A stretch of DNA of 64,000 bases from contig NZ_JABFBC010000001.1 of the NCBI RefSeq assembly GCF_013093415.1, positions 496,001 to 560,000 of the forward strand. Reading direction: 5' to 3'. The DNA comes from Halovulum dunhuangense. GTDB taxonomy: Bacteria; Pseudomonadota; Alphaproteobacteria; Rhodobacterales; Rhodobacteraceae. The notes under the pieces were generated by a model. It searched no databases and had not been told where the DNA came from. It was given only the letters and a program-made list of their open reading frames with translations. Shown piece by piece: positions 15,956-25,936 of the stretch; the first letter of the stretch is position 1, and every line of letters begins with the position of its first letter. The position numbers and the translations under genes were made by a program.

Positions 15956-16945
15956 ATGCTTCGCCTTTCCCTCTCGGCTGTGGCCCTGCTGACCGCAAGC
16001 GCGGCGGCGGCGCAACAGCCTGTCCTGACCGTCTATGCCTATGACAGCTTCACCTCGGAATGGGGGCCCGGCCCGCAGGTCGAGGCTGCGTTCGAGGCGG
16101 AATGCGGCTGCGACCTGCAACTGATCGGCGCGGGCGATGGCGCGGCGCTTCTGTCGCGGCTTCGGCTGGAAGGGCCGAACACCCAGGCCGACGTTGTGCT
16201 GGGGCTCGACACCACGCTGACCGCGATGGCGCGCGAGACGGGTCTTTTCGCGCCCCATGGCATCACGCCCGAGGGGCTGACCCTGCCCGTGGACTGGGAC
16301 GACGCCGACTTCCTGCCCTTCGACTGGGGCTATTTCGCCTTTGTCCACGACACCACCACCCTGCCCAACCCGCCCGAAAGCCTGGCGGAACTGGCGGCGT
16401 CCGACATCAGCGTGGTGATCCAGGATCCGCGCAGCTCTACCCCGGGGCTGGGCCTGCTGATGTGGGTGAAGTCGGTCTATGGTGACGAGGCGCCCGCCTT
16501 CTGGGAGGCGCTGGCGCCGCAGATCGTGACCGTGACCGCCGGCTGGTCCGAGGCCTATGGCATGTTCCTCGAGGGCGAGGCGGACATGGTGCTGAGCTAC
16601 ACCACCTCGCCCGCCTATCACCTGATCGCCGAGGAGGACGACAGCAAGGCCGCCGCCGCCTTCGACGAGGGGCATTACATGCAGATCGAGGTGGCCGGGA
16701 AACTTGCTTCGACCGACCAGCCGGAGCTGGCCGACCGCTTTCTCGCCTTCATGCTGAGCCCCGCCTTCCAGGAGATCATTCCCACGACCAACTGGATGTA
16801 CCCGGCGGCCCTGCCGGCGGGTGCGTTGCCCGAGGGGTTCGAGCGCATGATCACGCCCGCGACGGCGCTGCACCTGCCGTCCGAGGAGGTGCCCGCGCTG
16901 CGTGACGAGGCGCTGGCCGAATGGCTCGCCGCGCTGGCGCGCTGA
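15956..16945 (+). CDS. thiB: Thiamine ABC transporter, periplasmic binding protein
   Basis: A 329-residue exported solute-binding protein of the ThiB type. The N-terminus MLRLSLSAVALLTASAAAAQ is a signal peptide with an Ala-rich cleavage site. Then TVYAYDSFTSEWGPG and, in the middle, LGLDTTL and DWGYFAFV match thiamine/TPP-binding proteins. The start at 15956 is chosen because GGAGG (15945-15949) is 6 bases upstream; ATG 15911 and 15950 are in frame but lack usable spacing. It heads thiBPQ under the TPP riboswitch. Confidence 0.93.
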   Translation: MLRLSLSAVALLTASAAAAQQPVLTVYAYDSFTSEWGPGPQVEAAFEAECGCDLQLIGAGDGAALLSRLRLEGPNTQADVVLGLDTTLTAMARETGLFAPHGITPEGLTLPVDWDDADFLPFDWGYFAFVHDTTTLPNPPESLAELAASDISVVIQDPRSSTPGLGLLMWVKSVYGDEAPAFWEALAPQIVTVTAGWSEAYGMFLEGEADMVLSYTTSPAYHLIAEEDDSKAAAAFDEGHYMQIEVAGKLASTDQPELADRFLAFMLSPAFQEIIPTTNWMYPAALPAGALPEGFERMITPATALHLPSEEVPALRDEALAEWLAALAR

Positions 16946-18501
16946 GCGCCTCGACGCTGCTGACCGGGGGTCCGGTGCTGGCACTCGTGCTGGCGCTGGG
17001 CCTCGTGCCGGTGATCGTTCTCGCAGGTCTTGATGGGGCCGGCACCCAGGCGCTGGGGCCTGCCGACTGGGCGGCGATCCGCTTCACCCTGGTGCAGGCG
17101 ACGCTGTCGGCGGCGATCAGCTGCGCGCTGGCGGTGCCCTTTGCCCGCGCACTGGCGCGGCGCAGCTTTCCGGGCCGAAGGGCGATCGTGGCGCTTCTGG
17201 GCGCGCCCTTCCTGCTGCCGGTGATCGTTGCGATCCTCGGCCTGCTTGCCGTCTGGGGGCGCGCCGGGGCCGCAAGCGACCTGAGCCGCGCATTCGGAGG
17301 CCCGGTCCTGTCGATCTATGGCCTGCCGGGCGTTCTGCTGGCGCATGTCTTCTTCAACGTGCCGCTGGTGACGCGGCTGCTGCTTCAGGGCTGGCAGGCG
17401 ATCCCGGCCGAGCGGTTCCGGCTGGCGGCCCAGCTTGGCATGGGGCCGGGTGCCGTGTTCCGCCTGCTGGAGGTGCCGCTTCTGCGCGCCGTTCTGCCCG
17501 GCGCTTTCCTGCTGGTGTTCCTGCTGTGCATGACCAGCTTTGCCGTCGCGCTCGCGCTGGGGGGCGGGCCGCGCGCCACGACGATCGAGCTGGCGATCTA
17601 TCAGGCGCTGCGCTTCGATTTCGACCTGGGCCGGGCGGCGCGGCTGGCGCTGGTGCAGTTCGCCCTGTGCGGTGCCGTCGCGGGGCTGGCCCTGTGGCTG
17701 GGCCGGCCCGGCGCCTTTGGCCGTGGCATGGGCCGCTTCCGCCGCCGCTGGGATGCCCCGGGGGGCGCGGTGCGGGTCTGGGACGGTACGGTGATCCTGC
17801 TGCTTCTCGGCTTCCTGTTGCCCCCGATGGGGTTCGTTCTGGGCCGTGGTGCTGCGGCGCTGGTTTCCGGTCCGCCGTCTGGCCTGTGGGAGGCGACGGG
17901 CACCAGCCTTGCCCTTGCGATCTGCTCTGCCATTGGGGCGACGCTTGCGGTGCTGGCGCTCGCCGGGCTGATCACCGCGCTGCCACGGGGTCGTGGCGCG
18001 GTGGTGGAGGGCATCGGCCTTCTGATGCTGGCGGCATCCCCCTTCGTGATCGGGACCGGGCTGTTCGTGCTGCTGCGCCCTGTCATCGATCCCTTTGCCT
18101 GGGCGCTGGTCATCACCGGCGTGATCAACGCGGCGATGAGCCTGCCTTTCGGCCTGCGCGCGCTGGTCCCCGCCATGGCCGCCGCCCGGGGAGAATATGG
18201 CCGGCTGGCGGACAACCTGGGGATCACCGGGCTTGCCCGGCTGCGGCTGGTGACACTGCCCCTGATCCGTGGGCCGCTCGGCTTTTCCGCCGGGCTGGCG
18301 GCGGCGTTGTCGATGGGGGATCTGGGTGTGATCACCCTGTTCGCGCCCCCCGGGGTCGAGACGCTGCCGCTTTACATGTACCGGCTGATGGGGGCCTATC
18401 GCATGGATGACGCGGCAGGGGCGGCGCTGTTGCTGCTGGTGCTCAGCCTGGCGGTATTCTGGGTCTTCGACCAGGGAGGGCGCGATGGATCTGCGGCTTG
18501 A
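16921..18501 (+). CDS. thiP: Thiamine ABC transporter permease
   Basis: A 526-residue permease made of two fused inner-membrane halves, about 12 helices, each with an EAA-type loop (FRLAAQLGMGPGAVFRLLEVP and YGRLADNLGITGLARLRLVT). This fused layout is typical of ThiP. It overlaps the thiB end by 25 bases and thiQ by 17, so the three are coupled. It moves thiamine from ThiB across the inner membrane. Confidence 0.92.
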   Translation: MARRAGALSASTLLTGGPVLALVLALGLVPVIVLAGLDGAGTQALGPADWAAIRFTLVQATLSAAISCALAVPFARALARRSFPGRRAIVALLGAPFLLPVIVAILGLLAVWGRAGAASDLSRAFGGPVLSIYGLPGVLLAHVFFNVPLVTRLLLQGWQAIPAERFRLAAQLGMGPGAVFRLLEVPLLRAVLPGAFLLVFLLCMTSFAVALALGGGPRATTIELAIYQALRFDFDLGRAARLALVQFALCGAVAGLALWLGRPGAFGRGMGRFRRRWDAPGGAVRVWDGTVILLLLGFLLPPMGFVLGRGAAALVSGPPSGLWEATGTSLALAICSAIGATLAVLALAGLITALPRGRGAVVEGIGLLMLAASPFVIGTGLFVLLRPVIDPFAWALVITGVINAAMSLPFGLRALVPAMAAARGEYGRLADNLGITGLARLRLVTLPLIRGPLGFSAGLAAALSMGDLGVITLFAPPGVETLPLYMYRLMGAYRMDDAAGAALLLLVLSLAVFWVFDQGGRDGSAA

Positions 18502-19186
18502 GGGGCTGCGCCTGACATGGAGCGGCTTTTCGCTCGAGGCCGATCTTGCCGTGCCGGAAGGCGACTCCGTGGCCGTGATCGGGCCATCGGGTGCGGGGAA
18601 ATCCACGCTGCTGGCGCTGATCGCGGGGTTCGAGGCGCCGGACACCGGCCGCATCCTGTTCGGGGGCGACGACCTGACCGCGACCGGCCCGGCCGCAAGG
18701 CCCGTGACGATGGTGTTCCAGGACAACAACCTGTTCCCGCATCTCAGCCTGTCTCGGAACGTGGGACTTGGCCTCGATCCGTCGCTCAGGCTTGACCGGG
18801 CGGGTTGGGCGCGGGTCGAGGCGGCATTGGCGGAGGTGGGGCTTGCGGGACTGGGGGATCGCAAGCCGGGGCAGCTTTCGGGCGGTCAGCAAAGCCGCGC
18901 GGCGCTGGCCCGCGCCTTGTTGCGCAACCGGCCCATCCTGCTGCTCGACGAACCCTTCGCGGCGCTTGGACCGGCGCTCAGGCGCGAGATGCTGGACCTG
19001 GTGGCCCGGATCCGGGCCGAGCGGGGCATGACGCTTCTGATGGTCACGCACGACCCGGAGGATGCGGCCCGGATCGCGGCGCACACGATCTTCCTTGCCC
19101 ATGGACGTGCGGCGCCGCCCGCGCCGACGCGGGCCCTGCTGGCCGATCCGCCCCCTGCGCTGGCTGCATACCTGGGTTCCGATTAG
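18485..19186 (+). CDS. thiQ: Thiamine ABC transporter ATPase
   Basis: A 233-residue ABC ATPase. Walker A GPSGAGKST, Q-loop VFQDNNLFPHL (the DNNLFPH form is typical of ThiQ), signature LSGGQQSR, Walker B ILLLDEPFAAL, and H-loop MVTHDPEDA are all present. ATG 18485 follows GGGAGG. It ends the thiBPQ operon; the SulP gene follows after 64 bases. Confidence 0.93.
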   Translation: MDLRLEGLRLTWSGFSLEADLAVPEGDSVAVIGPSGAGKSTLLALIAGFEAPDTGRILFGGDDLTATGPAARPVTMVFQDNNLFPHLSLSRNVGLGLDPSLRLDRAGWARVEAALAEVGLAGLGDRKPGQLSGGQQSRAALARALLRNRPILLLDEPFAALGPALRREMLDLVARIRAERGMTLLMVTHDPEDAARIAAHTIFLAHGRAAPPAPTRALLADPPPALAAYLGSD

Positions 19187-19250
19187 CCTGCTTGCCGGCT
19201 TGCCCGTCGATCTGCGATGCTTTCCCCCGGCGCTGTCTTGGGGAGGGCGC

Positions 19251-20525
19251 ATGCTCAGACCGAAGATCCTGACGACCCTGCGCGACTACAGCCTGCCGCT
19301 GTTCCTGTCGGACCTTGGCGCGGGCATCACGGTCGCCATGGTGGCGATTCCGCTCAGCATCGCCATCGCCATCGCCTCGGGGGCAGAGCCGGCGCAGGGG
19401 CTGGTCACTGCCATCGTGGGCGGTTTTCTCATCTCGCTTCTCGGCGGCAGCCGGGTCCAGATCGGGGGACCGACGGGCGCGTTCATCGTGGTGGTCGCGG
19501 CGGTCATCGCCGAACATGGCTATGCCGGGCTCGTGACCGCGACGCTGATGGCCGGGGCGATCCTGCTGCTAGCGGGGCTGTTCCGGCTGGGAAGCCTGGT
19601 GCGTTTCGTGCCCGAGGCGGTGATCAACGGCTTCACCATCGGTATCGCCGTCATCATCGCCGCGGCCCAGATCCGGGATCTGTTCGGGCTTTCGGTAGAG
19701 ACAGTTCCCGCCGCATTCCTTGAAAAGCTGCCCGTGCTCTGGGCCGCGCGGGACAGTGTCGACCCCGTGGCGCTTGGCATCGGGCTGGCGGCGCTTGTCT
19801 CCATCGTGATCCTGCGCCGCGCGATGCCGCGCTTTCCCGGGCTTCTGCTGGCGGTCGCCGGTGTCTCGGCCATCGTCGCGCTGGCCGATCTGCCGGTGGC
19901 AACGATCGGGTCCAGCTTCGGTGCCCTGCCCGACCGGCTGCCGATGCCGGGGCTGCCCGATCTCTCGCCCGCCCGGCTGGTGGAGCTGTTGCCGTCGGCG
20001 CTGGTGATCGCCTTTCTGGCCGGGGTCGAATCGCTGCTGTCGGCGATGGTGGCGGACCGGATGATCGGTGGCGCGCATCGGCCCAATGCCGAGATGATGG
20101 CACAAGGCGCGGCCAATATCGGCTCTGCCCTGTTCGGGGGCCTGCCCGCGACCGGGGCCATTGCCCGGACGGCGACCAATGTGCGCGCAGGCGGCAAGAC
20201 GCCGGTCGCAGGGCTGGTGCATGCGCTGGTCATCCTGGCGGTGATGATGCTGGCGGCGCCGCTTGCCGCCTATCTTGCGATGCCGGCGCTGGCCGCGGTG
20301 CTTGTGCTGACGGCCTGGAACATGAGCGAGCCGCACAAGTGGCGCGGCTACATGGCGGCCCGACCGGGCGATCGCGGGCTGCTTGTGGTCACGCTGCTGC
20401 TGACCGTTCTGGTCGACCTGACGGTCGCCATCGGCGTGGGCGTCGCCGCGGGCCTTGCACTGCGGCTCAGGCGTCGTGGTGTGCCGGAAGCGGACTGGAG
20501 CGAGCGGGACATCCGCGACAAATAG
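19251..20525 (+). CDS. SulP-family anion transporter without STAS domain
   Basis: A 424-residue inner-membrane transporter of the SulP (SLC26) family, which moves sulfate, bicarbonate or similar anions. Family marks are AMVAIPLSIAIAIASGAEPAQG, the helix 3 region GGSRVQIGGPTGAFIV and the late WNMSEPHKW. It stops soon after the last helix and has no cytosolic STAS domain, which most SulP proteins carry. ATG 19251 follows GGGAGG. A strong two-way terminator lies just after it. Confidence 0.85.
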   Translation: MLRPKILTTLRDYSLPLFLSDLGAGITVAMVAIPLSIAIAIASGAEPAQGLVTAIVGGFLISLLGGSRVQIGGPTGAFIVVVAAVIAEHGYAGLVTATLMAGAILLLAGLFRLGSLVRFVPEAVINGFTIGIAVIIAAAQIRDLFGLSVETVPAAFLEKLPVLWAARDSVDPVALGIGLAALVSIVILRRAMPRFPGLLLAVAGVSAIVALADLPVATIGSSFGALPDRLPMPGLPDLSPARLVELLPSALVIAFLAGVESLLSAMVADRMIGGAHRPNAEMMAQGAANIGSALFGGLPATGAIARTATNVRAGGKTPVAGLVHALVILAVMMLAAPLAAYLAMPALAAVLVLTAWNMSEPHKWRGYMAARPGDRGLLVVTLLLTVLVDLTVAIGVGVAAGLALRLRRRGVPEADWSERDIRDK

Positions 20526-20526
20526 A

Positions 20527-20554
20527 AAAGGGCGGGATCGATGTCCCGCCCTTT
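20527..20554. terminator. Bidirectional terminator between sulP-type gene and petC
   Basis: AAAGGGCGGGA (20527-20537) and TCCCGCCCTTT (20544-20554) form a perfect 11-bp stem with a 6-base loop. A on one side and T on the other let it serve both converging transcription units. Confidence 0.85.
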
Positions 20555-20575
20555 CCCGGTTGCCGCGTGGCCGGA

Positions 20576-21376
20576 TCACTCTGCCGGGGCGTTTTCCTTA
20601 CGGTGCTTGACCGGGGCCCAGAGCTTCTTGTTGGACAGGTACAGAAGCACGGTCAGAAGGCCGAGGAACAGCACGGCCGTGATCCCGGCGGTCTTGCGCG
20701 CCTCGAGCTTCGGTTCCGCGGCCCACATCAGGAAGGCGGCGACGTCCTGCGCCTGCTGTTCCAGCGTTGCCTCGGTTCCGTCGGCATAGACCACGTCATC
20801 GCCCCAGAGCGGCTGGGACATGGCGAAGTAGCCGCCATAGGCCTCGTTCTCGTAGAGAATGACGCCCGCCTGCTCCTGCTCCTCGCCGGTGTAGCCTGCC
20901 AGGACCGATGCGATGTATTCCGCGCCACCCATGCCGTTGACCAGCTGGCTGATGCCGGTGCCCGCGGGGCCATGGAAGCCCGCGCGCGCCTTTGCCATCA
21001 GGCTGAGGTCGGGCGCGTTCGACAGGGCCGAGCCGGGGAAGTAGTCGGTCGGTATCGCCGGCCGCTCGTCACCGGGAAGCGCCTCGGGCCCGGTATCGGG
21101 CACGAAGAAGTTCTCGGCATAGGCGCGGACCTCGGCGTCGGTGTAGCCCAGATCCTCGAGCGCGCGGAACGGCACGTATTGCAGGCCGTGGCAGCCCGAG
21201 CAGATCTCGGTATAGACCTGAAGGCCGCGCTGCAGCTGGTCCTGGTCGTAGGAGCCGAACGGCCCCTCGAAGGAGAAGGCGTAGTCGGTGACGTGGCCCC
21301 CGGTCCCCGCCGCGAAGGCAGAGCCCGCGGCGAGGGTGACGGCGGTGGCCGCCGAAAGGATGAAGGTCTTCTTCAT
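20576..21376 (-). CDS. petC: Cytochrome c1 of the bc1 complex
   Basis: A 266-residue c-type cytochrome. The N-terminus [20 protein letters not shown] is a Sec signal. Heme attachment is Cys59-Ser-Gly-Cys62-His63. A Met in GYFAMSQPL is the likely sixth heme ligand. One C-terminal membrane helix ([16 protein letters not shown]) anchors it, followed by a basic tail. It passes electrons from the Rieske protein to cytochrome c2 or cy in respiration and cyclic photosynthetic flow. Last gene of the petABC operon. Confidence 0.95.
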   Translation of the reverse strand: MKKTFILSAATAVTLAAGSAFAAGTGGHVTDYAFSFEGPFGSYDQDQLQRGLQVYTEICSGCHGLQYVPFRALEDLGYTDAEVRAYAENFFVPDTGPEALPGDERPAIPTDYFPGSALSNAPDLSLMAKARAGFHGPAGTGISQLVNGMGGAEYIASVLAGYTGEEQEQAGVILYENEAYGGYFAMSQPLWGDDVVYADGTEATLEQQAQDVAAFLMWAAEPKLEARKTAGITAVLFLGLLTVLLYLSNKKLWAPVKHRKENAPAE

Positions 21377-21399
21377 GGCTCTAGTCCTCTCTCGCCAGC

Positions 21400-22716
21400 T
21401 CATTCCGCCGGTTCCGGCTTGTAGTGGCGGTTGAAGTCCTGCTCGATCGTCTCGGGCTGCTCCAGCGGCTTCTCGATGACGCCCAGCACCGGCAGGATCA
21501 CCAGGAAGTAGGCGAACCAGTAGGTCGAGGCGATCAGCGAGATCGTGGCATAGGGCTCTTCCGCCGGCATCGCGCCACACCACATCAGCAGCATGAAGTC
21601 GGCCACGAGGATCCAGAACCAGATCTTGAACTGCGGGCGGTAGCGCCCCGAACGCACGCTCGACGTGTCGAGCCACGGGGCCGCAGCCATCACCGCGATC
21701 GCGCCGAACATCGCCACCACGCCGAAGAACTTGGCGTCGATGATGCCGCCGGTGATGAAGCTGGTGAACTGGACCAGCCACACGTCGGCGGTGAAGGCGC
21801 GCAGGATCGCGTAGAAGGGCAGGAAGTACCATTCCGGCACGATATGCGCGGGGGTCGCCAGCGGGTTCGCCTCGATGTAGTTGTCCGGGTGGCCCAGGTA
21901 GTTCGGCATGAACGCCACGATCGCCGCGAAGACCGCCAGGATGAGGGCCAGCGCGAACAGGTCCTTGATCACGAAATACGGCCAGAAGGGCAGCGTGTCC
22001 TTCTTCGCCTCTTCCTTGGAACCGCGACGCACTTCCACGCCGGTCGGGTTGTTGTTGCCCGTCGAATGGAACGCCCAGACGTGCACGATCACCAGGCCCA
22101 GGATCAGGAAGGGCATCAGGTAGTGCAGCGAGAAGAAGCGGGTCAGCGTGTAGTTGTCCACGGCAGGTCCGCCCAGCAGCCAGGTCTGGAGCGCCGGGCC
22201 GACGCCCGGGATCGCGCCGAACAGGCCGGTGATCACGGTCGCACCCCAGAAGGACATCTGCCCCCAGGGCAGCACATAGCCCATGAAGGCGGTGCCCATC
22301 ATCAGCAGGTAGATCAGCATGCCAATGATCCAGGTGATCTCGCGCGGGGCCTTGTACGAGCCGTAGTAGAGACCGCGGAAGATGTGCAGGTACACGGCTA
22401 TGAAGAACAGCGATGCGCCGTTCATGTGAATGTAGCGCAGCGCCCAGCCGCCGTTCACGTCGCGCATGATGTGCTCGACCGAGGCGAAGGCCAGATCGAC
22501 ATCCGGCGTGTAGTGCATCACCAGGACGATGCCGGTGACGATCTGCAACACAAGGCAGAACACCAGCACGATGCCCCAGATCCACATCCAGTTGAGGTTC
22601 TTGGGCGTCGGGATGGTCAGCGTCGAATGCAGAAGGCCGAGGATCGGCAGGCGGGTTTCGACCCACTTCTCGGCGTTCGTCTTCGGCTCGTAATGATCGT
22701 GCGGAATACCACTCAT
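21400..22716 (-). CDS. petB: Cytochrome b of the bc1 complex
   Basis: A 438-residue membrane protein with eight helices, carrying both b hemes and the Qo and Qi sites. Visible landmarks are the four heme His on helices B and D ([36 protein letters not shown]) and the Qo-site PEWY motif ([18 protein letters not shown]). It lies 15 bases downstream of the Rieske gene and 23 bases upstream of petC. Full length for the Rhodobacter type. Confidence 0.96.
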   Translation of the reverse strand: MSGIPHDHYEPKTNAEKWVETRLPILGLLHSTLTIPTPKNLNWMWIWGIVLVFCLVLQIVTGIVLVMHYTPDVDLAFASVEHIMRDVNGGWALRYIHMNGASLFFIAVYLHIFRGLYYGSYKAPREITWIIGMLIYLLMMGTAFMGYVLPWGQMSFWGATVITGLFGAIPGVGPALQTWLLGGPAVDNYTLTRFFSLHYLMPFLILGLVIVHVWAFHSTGNNNPTGVEVRRGSKEEAKKDTLPFWPYFVIKDLFALALILAVFAAIVAFMPNYLGHPDNYIEANPLATPAHIVPEWYFLPFYAILRAFTADVWLVQFTSFITGGIIDAKFFGVVAMFGAIAVMAAAPWLDTSSVRSGRYRPQFKIWFWILVADFMLLMWCGAMPAEEPYATISLIASTYWFAYFLVILPVLGVIEKPLEQPETIEQDFNRHYKPEPAE

Positions 22717-22731
22717 CTCTCTCGCTCTCCC

Positions 22732-23292
22732 TTAGCCGAGACGGATGACCGTGTCGGAAATGAATTCCGCCTGCGGCACCGGAAGGTTCGTGGGTGCCGG
22801 GCCACGGCGGATGCGGCCCGAGGTGTCGTAATGCGACCCGTGGCAGGGGCAGAACCAGCCGCCGAAATCGCCGGCCTCGCCAAGCGGCACACAGCCGAGA
22901 TGGGTGCAGACGCCGATCATCACGAGCCACTCGCCCGCCTCGTCCAGGCTGCGGTTCTCGTCCGCGGCAGAGGCTTCTGCGGGCAGGTTGGCGTTCGCTG
23001 CCAGCGGGTCGGGCAGGTCGCCCAGATTGACGTCGCGCGCGGCGGCGATCTCTTCTTCCGTGCGACGGCGGATGAACACGGGCTTGCCCTGCCACAGCGC
23101 GGTGATCTGCTGGCCCGGCGCTACCGCGCCGACATCGACCTGGATAGAGGCCATGGCCTGCACATCCGCGCTGGGGTTCATCTGGTTGATGAGCGGCCAG
23201 ACGGCGGCGCCGACCGTGACCGCGCCGGCCGCCCCGGTGGCGACGTAAAGAAAGTCGCGGCGGGTACCGGTATCTTCTTCGACGTGGGACAC
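22732..23292 (-). CDS. petA: Rieske iron-sulfur protein of the bc1 complex
   Basis: A 186-residue protein with a twin-arginine N-terminus ([13 protein letters not shown]) that also serves as the membrane anchor. The 2Fe-2S ligands are Cys129 and His131 in CTHLGC and Cys148 and His151 in CPCHGSHYD; Cys134 and Cys150 form the usual disulfide. The start codon is GTG at 23292, with GGAG upstream. First gene of petABC; the 175-base gap to trmL should hold its promoter, but I cannot assign the boxes. Confidence 0.96.
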   Translation of the reverse strand: MSHVEEDTGTRRDFLYVATGAAGAVTVGAAVWPLINQMNPSADVQAMASIQVDVGAVAPGQQITALWQGKPVFIRRRTEEEIAAARDVNLGDLPDPLAANANLPAEASAADENRSLDEAGEWLVMIGVCTHLGCVPLGEAGDFGGWFCPCHGSHYDTSGRIRRGPAPTNLPVPQAEFISDTVIRLG

Positions 23293-23467
23293 GCGATATC
23301 TCCATTGGTGTCAATTCTTCGGCTTGCCGCCGGGCACCCAAGCACATAGATGCGCAAAGCCGGGGGCCTGGCAGGTCACCCGGCTACCTAATCCAACACC
23401 CCGCGCGGGTCCAGCGGACTTTGCGCCGCAGTTTCGGGCCGGTCGCGCGCCCGTGACCCGGAAGGAC

Positions 23468-23929
23468 ATGCAGAACCCCCCGCCCATCCGCCTTGCGGCC
23501 TATCAGCCGGACATCGCGCAGAACCTGGGCGCGATGATCCGGATTGCCGCCTGCTTCGGCCTGCCGCTCGACGTGATCGGGCCCTGCGGCTTTCCGTTCT
23601 CGCTGCGCGCGCTGCGCCGCACTGCCATGGATTACGCCCGGATCGCGGATGTGACGGACCATGACGACTGGGCAGCGTTTCGGTCCGCGCAAGAGACGCG
23701 CCGCCTGGTGCTGCTCAGCACGAGGGGCGCGGTGCCGCTGTGGGATTTCGCGTTCAGACCGGGCGACACCCTGCTGGTGGGACGCGAGAGCGCGGGCGTC
23801 CCGGCCGAGGTCCACGCAGCCGCGGATGCCGCGGTGGCGATTCCCATGCCGGGCGGCGGCCGGTCGCTGAACGTCGCGGTAAGCTGCGGCATCGCCGCGG
23901 CAGAGGCCTTGCGCCAGCTGCGCGGCTGA
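23468..23929 (+). CDS. trmL: tRNA (cytidine/uridine-34 2'-O)-methyltransferase
   Basis: A 153-residue SPOUT-class methyltransferase modifying the wobble base of some tRNA-Leu. The trefoil-knot motifs are present: QPDIAQNLGAMIRIAACFG, DTLLVGRESAGVP, IPMPGGGRSLNVAVSCGIA. The ATG at 23468 follows GGAAGGAC. The gene is divergent from petA and converges on dxs with only 16 bases between the stops. Confidence 0.9.
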   Translation: MQNPPPIRLAAYQPDIAQNLGAMIRIAACFGLPLDVIGPCGFPFSLRALRRTAMDYARIADVTDHDDWAAFRSAQETRRLVLLSTRGAVPLWDFAFRPGDTLLVGRESAGVPAEVHAAADAAVAIPMPGGGRSLNVAVSCGIAAAEALRQLRG

Positions 23930-23945
23930 AGCCGATTCGCCCGCC

Positions 23946-25874
23946 TCAGGCCCGGCGCGCGCCGATCCGGGCGACGCCCATCACTTCCAGAACCTTCGCC
24001 TCGATATCGGGGGCGTTGAGCTTCGCGATGGCATACATCGATGCCGGGCTGTCATGGTCGATGAAGGTGTCGGGCAACACCATCGAGCGGAATTTCAGCC
24101 CGTGGTCGAAGATGCCTTCCTCGGCCAGAAGCTGGGCGACATGGCTGCCGAAGCCGCCGATGGCGCCTTCCTCGATGGTGATGAGCGCCTCGTGGTGGCG
24201 GGCAAGCTGAAGGATCAGCTCGCGGTCCAGCGGTTTGGCGAAACGCGCATCCGCGATGGTCGGGCGGATGCCACGCGCCTCCAGCGACTCGGCGGCGACG
24301 AAGATCTCCTGCAGGCGGGCGCCGAAGTTCAGCAGCGCAACGCCATTCCCCTCGCGCATCAGGCGGCCCTTGCCGATTTCCAGTGGTGTGCCGGTTTCCG
24401 GCATCTCGACACCGACCCCCTCGCCCCGCGGGAAGCGGAAGGCGGACGGCCGGTCGTCGATCGCGGCGGCGGTGGCGACCATGTGCACAAGTTCCGCCTC
24501 GTCCGCTGCGGCCATCACCACGAAATCGGGCAGGTTTGCCAGGTAGGCGGTGTCGAAGCTGCCCGCATGGGTCGGCCCGTCGGCGCCCACAAGCCCGGCG
24601 CGGTCGATCGCGAAGCGCACCGGCAGGCGTTGCAGCGCCACGTCATGCACGACCTGGTCATAACCGCGCTGGAGGAAGGTGGAATAGAGCGCGCAGAAGG
24701 GTTTTAGGCCGCCCGCCGCCATGCCCGCGCAGAAGGTGACCGCGTGCTGTTCCGCGATGCCCACGTCGAAGCAGCGGTTCGGGAAGCGTTCCGCGAACAG
24801 GTTGAGCCCGGTGCCGTCCGGCATCGCGGCCGTGACCGCGGTGATCAGCGGATCGCGTTCGGCCATCCTGATGAGGGACTGGGCGAAGACCTTGGTGTAG
24901 CTCGGCGCGTTCGACGGCGCCTTCTTCTGCTCGCCCGTGATGACGTCGAACTTGGCCGTCGCATGCCCCTTGTCCGAGGCGCGTTCGGCCGGGGCATAGC
25001 CCTTGCCCTTCTTGGTCAGCGCGTGGATCAGAACGGGGCCGTCGGCCCGCATCTTGACCGTGCGCAGAACCGACAGAAGCTGGCCCATGTCGTGCCCGTC
25101 GATGGGGCCGACATAGGAAAAGCCCAGCTCTTCGAACAGGGTGCCGCCCACGGTGACGGATTTCACCAGTTCCTTCGCCCGGCGCGCGCCTTCCTGGAAA
25201 GGCGGCGGCAGCAGGCTGATCGCGCCCTTGGCGGCGGACTTGAATTCCTGGAACGGCGCGCCCGCGTAGAGCCGCGAGAGATAGGTGGACATCGCGCCCG
25301 TGGGCGGGGCGATCGACATCTCGTTGTCGTTCAGGATGACGATGAGCCGCTTTTTCAGGTGGCCGGCATTGTTCATCGCCTCGTAGGCCATGCCGGCGGA
25401 CATCGACCCGTCGCCGATCACGCAGATGACGTCGCCGATGCCGTAATCGGGCGATCCGCCCAGGTCGCGCGCCACGGCGAAGCCAAGCCCGGCCGAGATC
25501 GAGGTCGAGGAATGGGCCGCCCCGAACGGATCAAAGGGGCTTTCGGTGCGCTTGGTGAACCCCGACAGCCCACCTCCCTTGCGCAGGGTGCGGATGCGCT
25601 CGCGCCGGCCGGTCAGCACCTTGTGCGGGTAGCACTGGTGGCTCACGTCCCAGATCAGCTTGTCCTTGGGAGTGTTGAACACGGCGTGGATCGCGACGGT
25701 CAGCTCGACCACGCCCAGCCCGGCGCCCAGGTGGCCACCGGTCTCGGACACGGCAGAGATGGTTTCCGCTCGAAGTTCATGCGCCAGCTGCGACAGCTGC
25801 GCGTCGCTCAAGCCCCGCATGTCGGCGGGTGTCTGAACCTTGTCGAGGAGCGGAGTGTCAGGGCGGATTGTCAT
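23946..25874 (-). CDS. dxs: 1-Deoxy-D-xylulose-5-phosphate synthase
   Basis: A 642-residue thiamine diphosphate enzyme that condenses pyruvate and glyceraldehyde 3-phosphate, the first step of the MEP isoprenoid pathway. ThDP site: [18 protein letters not shown]. Other landmarks are [32 protein letters not shown], and the transketolase-type [17 protein letters not shown]. It is the last gene of the HDAC-xseB-ispA-dxs operon and supplies precursors for carotenoids, quinones and the bacteriochlorophyll tail. Confidence 0.96.
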   Translation of the reverse strand: MTIRPDTPLLDKVQTPADMRGLSDAQLSQLAHELRAETISAVSETGGHLGAGLGVVELTVAIHAVFNTPKDKLIWDVSHQCYPHKVLTGRRERIRTLRKGGGLSGFTKRTESPFDPFGAAHSSTSISAGLGFAVARDLGGSPDYGIGDVICVIGDGSMSAGMAYEAMNNAGHLKKRLIVILNDNEMSIAPPTGAMSTYLSRLYAGAPFQEFKSAAKGAISLLPPPFQEGARRAKELVKSVTVGGTLFEELGFSYVGPIDGHDMGQLLSVLRTVKMRADGPVLIHALTKKGKGYAPAERASDKGHATAKFDVITGEQKKAPSNAPSYTKVFAQSLIRMAERDPLITAVTAAMPDGTGLNLFAERFPNRCFDVGIAEQHAVTFCAGMAAGGLKPFCALYSTFLQRGYDQVVHDVALQRLPVRFAIDRAGLVGADGPTHAGSFDTAYLANLPDFVVMAAADEAELVHMVATAAAIDDRPSAFRFPRGEGVGVEMPETGTPLEIGKGRLMREGNGVALLNFGARLQEIFVAAESLEARGIRPTIADARFAKPLDRELILQLARHHEALITIEEGAIGGFGSHVAQLLAEEGIFDHGLKFRSMVLPDTFIDHDSPASMYAIAKLNAPDIEAKVLEVMGVARIGARRA

Positions 25875-25936
25875 TCTCTCTCTCCGGGCATCGTGTCCTT
25901 CCCCGGCTTCGCGGGCGGTAACGCCCGGAAATGCCT

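Noticed and set aside
14534-16984. Long antisense ORF (816 codons) and similar ones at 16675-18864, 46307-49072 and 51363-53972 on the minus strand
   Set aside because: They run opposite to clear protein families, read as low-complexity Arg/Gly/His-rich sequence, and result from high GC at third codon positions.
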